From assembly GCA_022837185.1 (NCBI GenBank), contig JALHJD010000024.1, positions 1 to 19,603 on the forward strand: a stretch of DNA of 19,603 bases, in the 5' to 3' direction. Positions within the stretch are counted from its first letter, which is position 1. Each line of letters opens with the position of its first letter. The notes under the pieces were generated by a model. It was not told where the DNA came from and made no database searches. It worked only from the letters and a program-made list of their open reading frames with translations. Shown piece after piece: positions 7,979-15,595 of this stretch. The translations under genes and the position numbers were made by a program. Origin of the DNA: Desulfobacteraceae bacterium (GTDB taxonomy: Bacteria > Desulfobacterota > Desulfobulbia > Desulfobulbales > Desulfobulbaceae).

Positions 7979-8950
7979 TCACCGGCTGAAGCTCTCCTCA
8001 CAGGAAAGCAGCAGCTCCTTCTGGGCCGACTCGAGAACCTCCCGGGCCGCCTCGATATCCTTCAGTATCTGGGCCGCCAGTGCCTCGGGACCGCTGAATT
8101 TTTTCTCCTCGCGCAGATGCTGCAGAAGGTTGATCCTGATGGGCTTGCCGTAGATATCGTCATGGAAATCAAAAATATGCGTCTCGGCGACCAGCCTGTT
8201 GTCCCCGAAAGTGGGATTATACCCTATGTTGGACACCCCGCCGTAACACTTGCCGTCGTAGATGACCTGGGTGACGTACACGCCCCGTCTGGGACACAGG
8301 TCCTCCTCCGATATCCGCAGGTTCGCCGTGGGAAAGCCGACCACTCCGCCGCCCCGCTGTTTCCCGCGCTGCACCTCGCCCCTGATCTGATAATACCGTC
8401 CGAGCAATTTGCGCACCTCCCCCATCCTCCCCTCGGCCACAAGCTCCCTGATCCTGGTGCTGCTGACCAGCATCCCTTCCGTATAAAAGGCGTCGACGAC
8501 CGTCACCGGAAAGCCCCTTTCCCTGCCTTTGGCCCGGAGGAAGTCTATATTGCCCTGCCGCCCCCTGCCGAAGGCGTAATCGTATCCCACCACCAGTTCC
8601 CTGACTCCGATCCGGCGGATAAGTATCTCTTCCACGAACTCATCGGCACCGGTTGCGGCGAATTCCAGATCAAAGGGGATGATGACAAGAACATCGATGC
8701 CGGCCTTCTGGATGAGTTCGATCTTCTGTTCGGTGGTGGAAATGAGACGGATGGCCCCCGGATGCAGCACCTTGAGGGGATGGGGGTCAAAGGTGACAAC
8801 AACGCTGGTGCCGCCGATCCGGCCGGCTCTGCTGACAACCTCCCGGAACAGCTGCTGGTGACCGAGATGCACGCCGTCGAAATTGCCGATCGTCACACAG
8901 GCGCGAAAAAACGGGGTGCTGATAGCCTCAATGGTGGTGTACAGTTTCAT
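7979..8950 (-). CDS. ribF: Bifunctional riboflavin kinase / FMN adenylyltransferase
   Basis: RibF phosphorylates riboflavin to FMN and adenylates FMN to FAD. The N-terminal nucleotidyltransferase domain shows GNFDGVHLGH (residues 22-31, with the HxGH nucleotide-binding signature) and later SSTRIRELVAEG. The C-terminal kinase domain shows GFPTANL, RGVYVTQV, SNIGYNPTF and ETHIFDF. The 323-residue length is typical. I chose ATG 8950 (MKLYTT) because an AAGGA ribosome-binding site lies just upstream; ATG 8971 would add 7 residues and lacks one. It is separated from the other rib genes by three repeat-protein genes and probably forms its own unit. The tRNA-Leu promoter sits just upstream on the other strand. 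Confidence 0.96.
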   Translation of the reverse strand: MKLYTTIEAISTPFFRACVTIGNFDGVHLGHQQLFREVVSRAGRIGGTSVVVTFDPHPLKVLHPGAIRLISTTEQKIELIQKAGIDVLVIIPFDLEFAATGADEFVEEILIRRIGVRELVVGYDYAFGRGRQGNIDFLRAKGRERGFPVTVVDAFYTEGMLVSSTRIRELVAEGRMGEVRKLLGRYYQIRGEVQRGKQRGGGVVGFPTANLRISEEDLCPRRGVYVTQVIYDGKCYGGVSNIGYNPTFGDNRLVAETHIFDFHDDIYGKPIRINLLQHLREEKKFSGPEALAAQILKDIEAAREVLESAQKELLLSCEESFSR

Positions 8951-8990
8951 GATCCTTGTCTTTTTTTCCATTCAAACACCAAAGAAGTGC

Positions 8991-9019
8991 TTGACAAAAC
9001 CGGGTTTGACGAGCATATT
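8991..9019 (+). promoter_or_regulatory. Promoter of tRNA-Leu
   Basis: A perfect -35 TTGACA (8991-8996), a 17-base spacer and a -10 CATATT (9014-9019) lie just before the tRNA. Transcription would start near 9026, about 7 bases before the mature 5' end. It overlaps the leader region of the divergent ribF. Confidence 0.6.
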
Positions 9020-9032
9020 TCCACCCGATCGT

Positions 9033-9119
9033 GCCGAAGTGGCGGAATTGGTAGACGCGCTAGGTTCAGGGTCTAGTGGGGGTATCTCCGTGGGAGTTCG
9101 ACTCTCCCCTTCGGCACCA
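9033..9119 (+). tRNA. tRNA-Leu (anticodon CAG)
   Basis: The acceptor stem pairs GCCGAAG (9033-9039) with CTTCGGC (9109-9115), followed by discriminator A and an encoded CCA (9117-9119). The anticodon arm is CTAGG / TCTAG, closed by a G-U pair, around loop TTCAGGG, with anticodon CAG at 9067-9069. A long variable arm follows, as expected for a class II tRNA, and the T arm is GGGAG-TTCGACT-CTCCC. The 87-base length fits tRNA-Leu. It stands alone, transcribed away from ribF and towards the MFS gene. Confidence 0.97.
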
Positions 9120-9341
9120 TCAAATCTTTCCTGCTGCTTCCCGCCCGTTCCCTTTTTCTGCATTCCGCTCTCTCTCCCGCACCCGTCGATGTTGTTTCCA
9201 GTAAAACGGAAATAATACTCTTTTGCGTTGAAAATGCCAAGCAATCTCCCTGCCTCAAGAAATTGTCCCCGATGTCCTGGACCGGAGTCAGGGCGAAGTC
9301 CGAGGGGGAAGACAGGATCCCCTGCCGGACCGGAACCCCGC

Positions 9342-10565
9342 TCACCCCCTTTTCGGCACCTTCAGTCTCGAGGAGACGGCCACTGCGGTGAGGGTCAGCA
9401 CGGCGGCCATGATAAACGCCCCGGCAAAACTGCCTGTTTTCTCGGCCATGATCCCGGCGACATAGGGTCCGGCTATCTGGCCGAGTCCGAAAATAAAGGT
9501 GATCAGGCCGAACACCCGCACCGTGTTCTGCGCCCCGACCAGGTCGCCGACCAGGGCGATCATTATCGAGGGGATGCTCCAGGCAACGACCCCGAAACAG
9601 CCGATGGACAGGGCCAGAGCCGCGCCCTCGAGCCGCAGGCCAACCAGAAGGTAGGCAACGGTCTGCATCGAGAAGACAATCATCAGCCCCCCCCGGCGGC
9701 CGATCCTGTCCGACAGGGTGCCGAAAACCGGGCCGGAAAGCAGACTGAGCAGGCCGACCGCCGACCAGAACGTACCGGCCACCTGTTCGGAAAAGTTGTA
9801 TTCCTGGACAAGGACCGTCACGATAAAGGTCGCATAGATAACATAGGTAAAGCCGAAGATAAAATAGATGACCCCGCAGAGATAAATGGCCTTCCGGTCC
9901 AGCGGCAGGAATATCCGCCGCGGCGGTTCGGATGGTCCGGGGGCCCGATCACCGACTTTGCCCAGACCGAGCTCCTGAGGCCGATCCCGCAGGACAAGCC
10001 AGCAGATGATGGAAATCACGAAAACCGTGCCGGCGAGGACAAACCAGCTCAGGCGCCAGCCGTCCGGACGCAGCGCATTGAGCTGCGGAACAATCTGGCC
10101 TGAAAGAAGAATGGCGAAGCCGCTGCCGATGACGACAAACCCAGCAGCCCTGCCCCGCAGCCGGCTGTTGAACCAGGCCGTCACCAGACCCATCATCGAC
10201 ACATTGGCGGCGCCGCTGCCGATGCCGGTCAGGGCATAGAGCAGGGCAACGACCGGAAAACTCCGGGCTGCCCCGATCAGGGCGGTGGAAACACCAACCA
10301 GGACCAGAGCGGCGAAAATAAGTTTCCGTGCGCCGCAGCGGGCCTGCACCCCGCCGCTGACCAGGACGGCGGCCAGATAGCCCAGGAAATTGCAGGTGCT
10401 GATCAGACCCATCTGGGAATAGCTGAGATGCAGCGCTTCCCCCATGGCCGGGAGAAGCATGCCGATGGCGAACCTCCCCAGGCCGAGGCAGGCAAAAATG
10501 CAGAGACAGCCGACGGCCGCCACCATCCAGCCGTAATGCATTCGTGTTCCCGGCAGTTTCTTCAT
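9342..10565 (-). CDS. MFS transporter, YbfB/YjiJ-like
   Basis: The 407-residue protein has about twelve hydrophobic segments in two groups of six, separated by a charged loop near residues 200-225, the layout of the major facilitator superfamily. The first helix segment LGLGRFAIGMLLPAM resembles the GRFAxxPLLP motif of YbfB/YjiJ-type members. A loop after helix 8 carries SDRIGRRGG, the usual MFS motif-A form. The substrate cannot be read from the sequence. It starts at ATG 10565 with a G-rich ribosome-binding stretch directly upstream and appears monocistronic, divergent from the rhomboid gene. Confidence 0.9.
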   Translation of the reverse strand: MKKLPGTRMHYGWMVAAVGCLCIFACLGLGRFAIGMLLPAMGEALHLSYSQMGLISTCNFLGYLAAVLVSGGVQARCGARKLIFAALVLVGVSTALIGAARSFPVVALLYALTGIGSGAANVSMMGLVTAWFNSRLRGRAAGFVVIGSGFAILLSGQIVPQLNALRPDGWRLSWFVLAGTVFVISIICWLVLRDRPQELGLGKVGDRAPGPSEPPRRIFLPLDRKAIYLCGVIYFIFGFTYVIYATFIVTVLVQEYNFSEQVAGTFWSAVGLLSLLSGPVFGTLSDRIGRRGGLMIVFSMQTVAYLLVGLRLEGAALALSIGCFGVVAWSIPSIMIALVGDLVGAQNTVRVFGLITFIFGLGQIAGPYVAGIMAEKTGSFAGAFIMAAVLTLTAVAVSSRLKVPKRG

Positions 10566-10637
10566 TCACCCCCCTGACCGCGTGACAGCGTGTTTCCCCG
10601 CCGGAACCATGGCGCCGCTCCGGCGAAAAGCTGCGCC

Positions 10638-10646
10638 ATCATACCA
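10638..10646 (-). promoter_or_regulatory. Extended -10 promoter of the MFS gene
   Basis: The minus strand reads TG-G-TATGAT (10638-10646), an extended -10 element about 75 bases upstream of the MFS start; the -35 is poor. It abuts the -35 of the divergent rhomboid promoter. Confidence 0.33.
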
Positions 10647-10674
10647 TTGCCATTCGCGGAATCGTACTTAAAAT
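10647..10674 (+). promoter_or_regulatory. Candidate promoter of the rhomboid gene
   Basis: TTGCCA (10647-10652), a 16-base spacer and TAAAAT (10669-10674) form a good sigma70-type match. The start would be near 10681, which favours the ATG at 10760 as the rhomboid start over the TTG at 10685. Confidence 0.42.
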
Positions 10675-10759
10675 TTCAACTGGTTTGCTGTATCGCGACT
10701 CCTTTTTCCTCCAATCTCTGCCGTCCGGAACCCATGTCCAGACCAAGCGCTCCATTCAC

Positions 10760-11674
10760 ATGCCGCCCCGCAACGTAATCCTTTCCCCGGACGTGACCGG
10801 CAGGGATCCCAATCCGATTATCGCCGCCGGCTCCCCCGATTATCTGGCCCTCTGCTCACTGGTGTTGAGTTCCGTGGGCATACCCCATGCGTACAGCCCC
10901 CGCGGCGACGGCCTGACGGTTGACGAAGAATTCGCCGAGGCGGCCCGGCACCATCTTGAACAGTACTTCGAGGAAAACGAGGGCTGGCCGGAACGCCCGC
11001 CCCCTTATCAGCCGGCCCGCTTCTCCTCCAATCCTCCAACCCTTCTGATAATCGGCGCCCTGGCCCTGTTCTTCTGGGTGACCGGCCCCTGGCAGGATAA
11101 CGTTGCCTGGTTTTCCCGCGGGGCCATCGACAGCAGGGCCATTCTGGAGCAGGGCGAATGGTGGCGGCTGGTAACCGCCCTCACCCTGCATGCGGACCAG
11201 GCCCATCTCATCGGCAACTGCATCATCGGCGGCTTCATCGTTCACCTGCTCGGCAAAACCACGGGCTACGGGCTTTCGCTGCTGCTGCTCGTCGCCTGCG
11301 GATCGCTGGGCAACCTGCTGAACATCATCACCCGCGACGAGGCCCATCTCTCGGTCGGCTTTTCCACCTCGATCTTTGCCGCCATCGGGCTCCTCAGCGG
11401 GATGCAGATTTTTGCCGGCCCCCTGAAAGGGTTCAAAAACCTGCTGATTCCCCTGGGCGCCGGAGCGGCCCTGCTGGCCATGCTCGGCGCCGGAGGCGAA
11501 CGGACGGACCTCGGCGCCCATTTCTTCGGCTTTCTCTGCGGCATCGGCATCGGCATGCTGATCAGGCATTTCGACCTGGTCCGGCTGGCCAGCCGGCCTG
11601 GCCGGCAGTTGAGCCTGTTCACCCTTGCCCTGCTGTTCATCATTGTCAGCTGGGAGATGGCCCTCGGACCGTAA
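10760..11674 (+). CDS. Rhomboid-family intramembrane serine protease
   Basis: Rhomboids cut membrane proteins within or near the bilayer. From ATG 10760 the protein has 304 residues. A soluble N-terminal part (about 1-80, LALCSLVLSSVGIPHAY...VDEEFAEAARHHLEQY) resembles the small DUF2007-like domain often attached to rhomboids. Six or more membrane helices follow. Catalytic-site residues are visible: H144, H149 and N153 in HADQAHLIGN, serine 202 in GFSTS, and H254 in LGAHFFG. The glycine usual after the serine (GxSG) is replaced by threonine. TTG 10685 would extend the protein by 25 residues but would sit almost on the predicted transcription start; neither start has a clear ribosome-binding site. 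hflK and hflC follow on the same strand after 122 bases, suggesting a shared membrane-quality-control role. Confidence 0.9.
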   Translation: MPPRNVILSPDVTGRDPNPIIAAGSPDYLALCSLVLSSVGIPHAYSPRGDGLTVDEEFAEAARHHLEQYFEENEGWPERPPPYQPARFSSNPPTLLIIGALALFFWVTGPWQDNVAWFSRGAIDSRAILEQGEWWRLVTALTLHADQAHLIGNCIIGGFIVHLLGKTTGYGLSLLLLVACGSLGNLLNIITRDEAHLSVGFSTSIFAAIGLLSGMQIFAGPLKGFKNLLIPLGAGAALLAMLGAGGERTDLGAHFFGFLCGIGIGMLIRHFDLVRLASRPGRQLSLFTLALLFIIVSWEMALGP

Positions 11675-11699
11675 ACCGTTCCCAATGCGCAAAAAAATA

Positions 11700-11727
11700 T
11701 TGCAAAGCACCGCTTTTACAGTATGCT
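11700..11727 (+). promoter_or_regulatory. Weak candidate promoter for hflKC
   Basis: TTGCAA (11700-11705), 16 bases, TATGCT (11722-11727). Each box matches four of six consensus bases. The gap between the rhomboid gene and hflK is AT-rich compared with its surroundings, as promoters often are. Confidence 0.28.
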
Positions 11728-11796
11728 TAAGAACCCGTATCAAGACAAGCCGTTTCAAGAAGTTTTCCTTATTCAATCTCCACTTCAGAGCGAATA

Positions 11797-12912
11797 ATGC
11801 CCATGAATGACCAGCAGTCCCCCTGGGGACAGAAAAAAAAGCCATCCTCACCCGAAGATATCATTGCCGCCATCATCCAGAAGATCCGCGACAGTTTCAG
11901 CGGTCATGACGGCGGCTCCGAGCCGCCTCCATCCGGAGAGGGCAGGCAGCCCCGCAGCCCCCAGAACCCCTTTGCCGGCATCGGCAAGATCGCGGTAATC
12001 GTCGTTGCGGTGCTGCTGCTCCAGGTCGTCTACACTTCGTTTTATACCATTGAGCCCGGTGAGGTCGGGGTCGTCCTGCGGTTCGGGAAATACCATCGGA
12101 CCACCTCCTCCGGTCTGCATTTCAAAATTCCCTACCTGGAGGATCTCAACAAGGTAAACATCGAGGCGGTCAGGAAAGAGGAGTTCGGCTTCCGTACCCG
12201 CTCGCCGGGACAGCAGGTTTTGATTGACCGGAAAGGCTTTGAGGTGGAATCACTGATGCTGACCGGTGACAAGAACGTCATCAACGTTGCCTGGATTGTT
12301 CAGTATATCATCAGTGATCCGGTCGACTTCCTGTTCAAGGTCAAGAATGTGCCTCAGTCCGTCCGCGACGCATCGGAAATGGTGACGAGGCGGATTGTCG
12401 GCAACATGGACTTTGACTACGTGCTCAGCAACCGTGAAATCCTGGCTTCGGACGCCAAAATGGAACTGCAGGCCGAACTGGACAAGCTGGAGAGCGGGGT
12501 CAGAATAGTGGCCCTGCAGATGCAGGACATCAATCCGCCCGATCCGGTCAAGCCGGCCTTCAACGAGGTCAACGAGGCCGATCAGGACATGAAGCGCCTG
12601 GTCAACGAAGCCGAGGAAACGTACAACAGGATTATCCCCAAGGCCAGGGGTGACGCAAAGAAAATCATCGAGGAGGCACACGGCTACGCGGTTGAGCGGG
12701 TCAACCGGGCCAAGGGCGAGACCGCCCGCTTCAACTCCATCGTCGCCGAATACCTCAATGCCGAGGAAGTCACCCGGCGAAGGATGTACCTTGAAGCGAT
12801 GCAGGATATTCTGCCGAATGTCGAACGGGTCTACGTCATGAACAAGGACCAGCAGACCCTGCTGCCCTTTCTCAACCTGACCCAGGACCAGAAGATTCAG
12901 GAAAAACCCTGA
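11797..12912 (+). CDS. hflK: FtsH-associated membrane protein HflK
   Basis: HflK is a type II membrane protein of the SPFH/prohibitin family that with HflC forms a large cage around the FtsH protease and modulates its activity. The 371-residue protein starts with the family-typical short cytoplasmic segment (SPWGQKKKP, then a Pro/Gly-rich stretch to about 58). One membrane helix follows (about 63-85), then the SPFH domain with IEPGEVGVVLRFGKYH and GLHFKIPY, and a helical coiled region rich in A/E/K/R (about 260-330). ATG 11797 is used; ATG 11803 (MNDQQSPWG) is an equally plausible start. hflC follows after 59 bases. Confidence 0.96.
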   Translation: MPMNDQQSPWGQKKKPSSPEDIIAAIIQKIRDSFSGHDGGSEPPPSGEGRQPRSPQNPFAGIGKIAVIVVAVLLLQVVYTSFYTIEPGEVGVVLRFGKYHRTTSSGLHFKIPYLEDLNKVNIEAVRKEEFGFRTRSPGQQVLIDRKGFEVESLMLTGDKNVINVAWIVQYIISDPVDFLFKVKNVPQSVRDASEMVTRRIVGNMDFDYVLSNREILASDAKMELQAELDKLESGVRIVALQMQDINPPDPVKPAFNEVNEADQDMKRLVNEAEETYNRIIPKARGDAKKIIEEAHGYAVERVNRAKGETARFNSIVAEYLNAEEVTRRRMYLEAMQDILPNVERVYVMNKDQQTLLPFLNLTQDQKIQEKP

Positions 12913-12971
12913 GGCACCGCTGAAGGACAACCTCCATCAATATTGATCCGAACGGAAAGGTTCCAGAGCCC

Positions 12972-13928
12972 ATGAAAAAAATTATTCAGATAGTACTGCT
13001 CATTATCGTTGTCGCCTTGACCATCACGGTCTGGGACGGATTTTTTATCCTGGATGAGGGGCAGCAGGCGGTCGTCACCCAGTTCGGCCGCCCGGTTGGC
13101 GGGTCCCTGACGGAAGCCGGGTTGAAGTTCAAAACCCCCTTCATTCAGAAAGTTAACTTTTTTGAAAAGAAAATACTGATCTGGGACGGGGAACCGAACC
13201 AGATCCCCACCAATGACAAGACCTACATCTATCTTGACACCACCGCCCGCTGGCGGATTACCGATGCCCTGCGCTTCATGCAGGCGGTCGGCACCGAAAC
13301 CCGGGCCATGAGCCTGCTCGCCGATATTATCGACGGCACGGTCCGTGACATGGTGAACAAGAACAACCTGATCGAAATTATCCGTTCCTCGGACTGGTCC
13401 CCTGAGTTCATGGTGTCCGTCACGGCAAGCGGTGAACTGGTTCATCCACCGGAACTGGGCAGGGATAAAATCAGCGAGCTGATACAGCAGTCAGCCTCCA
13501 GGGTCACCCCCCAGTACGGAATCGAGTTGTTGGGCGTCATGTTCAAGCGGGCCAACTATATCGACACGGTCAGGGAAAGGGTTTATGACCGGATGATCTC
13601 TGAGCGCAAAAGAATCGCGGCGGAGAAAAGATCATTGGGCGAAGGGAGCAAGGCGGAGATTCTCGGCCGGGTTGAACGGGAATTCAAGGAGATCACCTCC
13701 GGGGCCCAGATGGAAGCCCTGACCATCGAGGGCAAGGCCGATGCCGAGGCGACCAGGATTTACGGGGAAACCTACAGCCGCCATCCGGAATTCTACTCCT
13801 TCCAGAAGAGCCTGGAAAGCTACCGCAACATCATCGCCGGCAACACCTCCCTCATTCTCACCTCGGATTCCGACCTGTTCCAGTATCTTGAGGAAATCAA
13901 GGGAGTACGGAAAGAGGCTACTCAATAA
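12972..13928 (+). CDS. hflC: FtsH-associated membrane protein HflC
   Basis: HflC is the partner of HflK in the FtsH-regulating periplasmic-side complex. The 318-residue protein has an N-terminal membrane helix (about 3-24), the SPFH motif LDEGQQAVVTQFGRPV, the RWRI segment, and the characteristic ERKRIAAEKRSLGEG...KADAEATRIYGETYSRHPEFYSF coiled region. Length and order are those of standard hflKC pairs; no ftsH is in the window. Its last 11 bases overlap the end of the convergent cysteine-rich gene, so there is no room for a terminator between them. Confidence 0.96.
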   Translation: MKKIIQIVLLIIVVALTITVWDGFFILDEGQQAVVTQFGRPVGGSLTEAGLKFKTPFIQKVNFFEKKILIWDGEPNQIPTNDKTYIYLDTTARWRITDALRFMQAVGTETRAMSLLADIIDGTVRDMVNKNNLIEIIRSSDWSPEFMVSVTASGELVHPPELGRDKISELIQQSASRVTPQYGIELLGVMFKRANYIDTVRERVYDRMISERKRIAAEKRSLGEGSKAEILGRVEREFKEITSGAQMEALTIEGKADAEATRIYGETYSRHPEFYSFQKSLESYRNIIAGNTSLILTSDSDLFQYLEEIKGVRKEATQ

Positions 13929-14589
13929 GCACCCCGGGTCCCTCGTCGGGATAAGCCGGCCGCTGCTCGGGTGAATAGGGAATCCGGCCCCTCCGGTCGA
14001 GAATTTCCTCGAAGCGGATAATATCCTCTTCCGAGGAAAGGCTTTCCGCCCCTAACTGGTCATAGCGGCAGCTGCAGTACACCAGTTGGCCGCCGCACCA
14101 GGGGCACAGTTCCACCGGGCATCCCAGCTCGTGCAGCTCACCGGTGGCGGCATGGCAGCCCGGGCAGATATCCCGGTCGCTGTCAAGGGGTTCGTAGATG
14201 CCGAAACGTTCAGCCGACCTGCTTTGCTCGCGAAACGTGTCCCTGCTTCCATAACCGAAAAAATCAAGGATATCCCTGTCCCACAGCCCTTCGGCCAGTA
14301 TCCCCTGAAATTCAATCCCTTCGCTGGAGACCAGGTAGACATAACTGTTCACCGGGGTGACGGCGGCCAGCAGAAACATGCCCTGCCGGCGGCCGATCAA
14401 CCGTATCTCCCGCACCCAGTCACTGCCGGCCTCGGGCAGATAACTGTAAAATTCATGCAGCAGTTCCAGGGCGATGGCATCGTTGCGGTAGATATCCAGC
14501 AGGTCCTCGGCCTCTTCCATCCATCCCTCCGGGACCGCGTATTCCATCAGGTCCCTGATGGACCGTCTTTTCTCTGTATAATCATACAT
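13918..14589 (-). CDS. Cysteine-rich putative zinc-binding protein
   Basis: I do not recognise a named family for this 223-residue soluble protein. Residues 1-135 form an acidic mixed alpha/beta region with no known motif. Residues 140-176 carry ICPGCH, HELGCPVELCPWCGG and YCSC: cysteines 142, 145, 157, 162, 165, 172 and 174 and histidines 146 and 153, enough for one or two zinc sites. Similar HELGC-x4-CPxCGGQ tails occur in many uncharacterised bacterial proteins (recalled, not searched). The start overlaps the thiE stop by 8 bases, so the two are probably co-translated. The 3' end overlaps hflC by 11 bases in convergent orientation. Confidence 0.82.
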   Translation of the reverse strand: MYDYTEKRRSIRDLMEYAVPEGWMEEAEDLLDIYRNDAIALELLHEFYSYLPEAGSDWVREIRLIGRRQGMFLLAAVTPVNSYVYLVSSEGIEFQGILAEGLWDRDILDFFGYGSRDTFREQSRSAERFGIYEPLDSDRDICPGCHAATGELHELGCPVELCPWCGGQLVYCSCRYDQLGAESLSSEEDIIRFEEILDRRGRIPYSPEQRPAYPDEGPGVLIE

Positions 14590-15286
14590 CGTTTTTTCTC
14601 CGGGCCCGGGTAATGGTTCGGACCCACCGGGCTGTTTCCCCCGCGATATCGGCGGCCCTCGTCAGGGCGGTGACCACGGCGATACGCCGGGCGCCGAGGG
14701 CGGCCAGCTCCTCGATGTGCTCCGGTTTGATCCCCCCCATCACGGTGAAGGGGAGGGAGAGGTGGGCCGAAAACCGTCGTATGCTTTCCGGACCGATAAA
14801 CTCCGTCAGACCATCCTTGGTCCGGGTAGGATAAAGGGGGCCGATGTTGTAATAGGAAACCGCCGGCCCCAGCTCCCGTTCCAGGCGGGCGATCTGCCGC
14901 GCCTGCTCCTCCCGGTTGCAGGAAATGCCTATCAGCATGTCGGGGGCGAGCCGGGCGATTTCCCAGGGCGGCAGGTCCTGCTGGCCGACGTGGACGCCGT
15001 CGGCATCGGCGAGCAGAGCAATATCCACCCGATCGTTGACCACGAAGAGCGCACCCGCCACCAGGGTTTTGCGTCTGAAATACCGTGCCTTCTCCAGCAG
15101 CACCCGATCGGTTGAAGACTTGTCCCTGAGCTGGACAATCTTTGCCCCTCCCCGCAACACCTCGTCCAGCCAGAACATGTCGGTACGGCCTTCGGCCAGC
15201 CGTTCACAGGAAACGGGATACACCGAGACCTCATCGGTGAACCGTTTCAGCCGCTGGCGGTACACTTCGCTTCTTTCTGCCTGCAT
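14582..15286 (-). CDS. thiE: Thiamine phosphate synthase
   Basis: ThiE joins HMP-pyrophosphate and thiazole phosphate to form thiamine phosphate. The 234-residue protein is a TIM-barrel type, with GGAKIVQLRDK (diphosphate binding), FVVNDRVDIALLADADGVHVGQ, GISC, YYNIGPLYPTRTKDG and the phosphate loop VMGGIKPEH. It has an N-terminal extension of about 20 residues before the first strand, so a later start is possible. No other thiamine genes are in the window. No TPP riboswitch is evident: the predicted leader is only about 70 bases. The cysteine-rich gene follows with an 8-base overlap. Confidence 0.94.
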   Translation of the reverse strand: MQAERSEVYRQRLKRFTDEVSVYPVSCERLAEGRTDMFWLDEVLRGGAKIVQLRDKSSTDRVLLEKARYFRRKTLVAGALFVVNDRVDIALLADADGVHVGQQDLPPWEIARLAPDMLIGISCNREEQARQIARLERELGPAVSYYNIGPLYPTRTKDGLTEFIGPESIRRFSAHLSLPFTVMGGIKPEHIEELAALGARRIAVVTALTRAADIAGETARWVRTITRARRKNDV

Positions 15287-15341
15287 CGCTCCCTGCCGGC
15301 CGTCCGGCCTGTCTCCGGCCAGCGCCCTTGAACCAGCCGTC

Positions 15342-15370
15342 TTGAATTATTCATCAGAAAATATTATAGT
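15342..15370 (+). promoter_or_regulatory. Candidate citrate synthase promoter
   Basis: TTGAAT (15342-15347), a 17-base spacer and TATAGT (15365-15370). The predicted start near 15377 leaves a leader of about 220 bases. The -10 overlaps the -10 of the opposite thiE promoter. Confidence 0.48.
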
Positions 15371-15391
15371 ACTGTTTTGGGTTGCTGTCAC
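15363..15391 (-). promoter_or_regulatory. Candidate thiE promoter
   Basis: On the minus strand GTGACA (15386-15391), a 17-base spacer and a perfect TATAAT (15363-15368) point to a start near 15356, about 70 bases before the thiE start. This is one of the best promoter matches in the window. Confidence 0.6.
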
Positions 15392-15431
15392 CAAAAGTAA
15401 CCATACCCCTCGAGCCGGTTCACACCGCATG

Positions 15432-15452
15432 GCCGGTCCCGCTCGGACCGGC
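15432..15452 (+). repeat. Perfect 8-bp hairpin in the citrate synthase leader
   Basis: GCCGGTCC (15432-15439) and GGACCGGC (15445-15452) flank a 5-base loop. The stem is GC-rich and stable, with no T tract on either strand, so a simple terminator is unlikely. It could be an RNA leader structure or a protein-binding palindrome. Confidence 0.55.
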
Positions 15453-15595
15453 ACCCGGAAATCCTTATGTTTTCGAAGAGGCACGCCGCTGCCCGGATTC
15501 TCCGGTTCACGGACACCTGGATCAAACGCCGGCATCTTGACAAATAAAAACCGGGCCGACACGAACCAAGTGCCGGCCAACAGGAGGTACCTGCC

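Larger units (their letters stand above)
15287..15595. other. Divergent spacer between thiE and citrate synthase
   Basis: This 309-base stretch holds no convincing gene. It contains two opposed promoters with a shared -10 (15342-15391), a perfect 8-bp hairpin (15432-15452), a direct repeat CCGGTTCAC (15416-15424 and about 15503-15511), and a strong ribosome-binding site for citrate synthase near 15582. The region from about 15377 on would be a leader of roughly 220 bases on the citrate synthase mRNA. Confidence 0.6.

Noticed and set aside
9120..9341. Attachment site or integrated element at the tRNA-Leu 3' end
   Set aside because: No integrase, no repeat of the tRNA 3' end and no foreign genes follow; the next gene is an ordinary MFS transporter.
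10856..11851. Minus-strand open frame opposite the rhomboid gene
   Set aside because: The rhomboid frame has membrane helices and all catalytic residues; the opposite frame is Gln/Glu/Ala-rich filler typical of shadows.
15287..15360. TPP riboswitch upstream of thiE
   Set aside because: The predicted leader is about 70 bases, too short for the element, and the conserved CUGAGA and related core is not seen.
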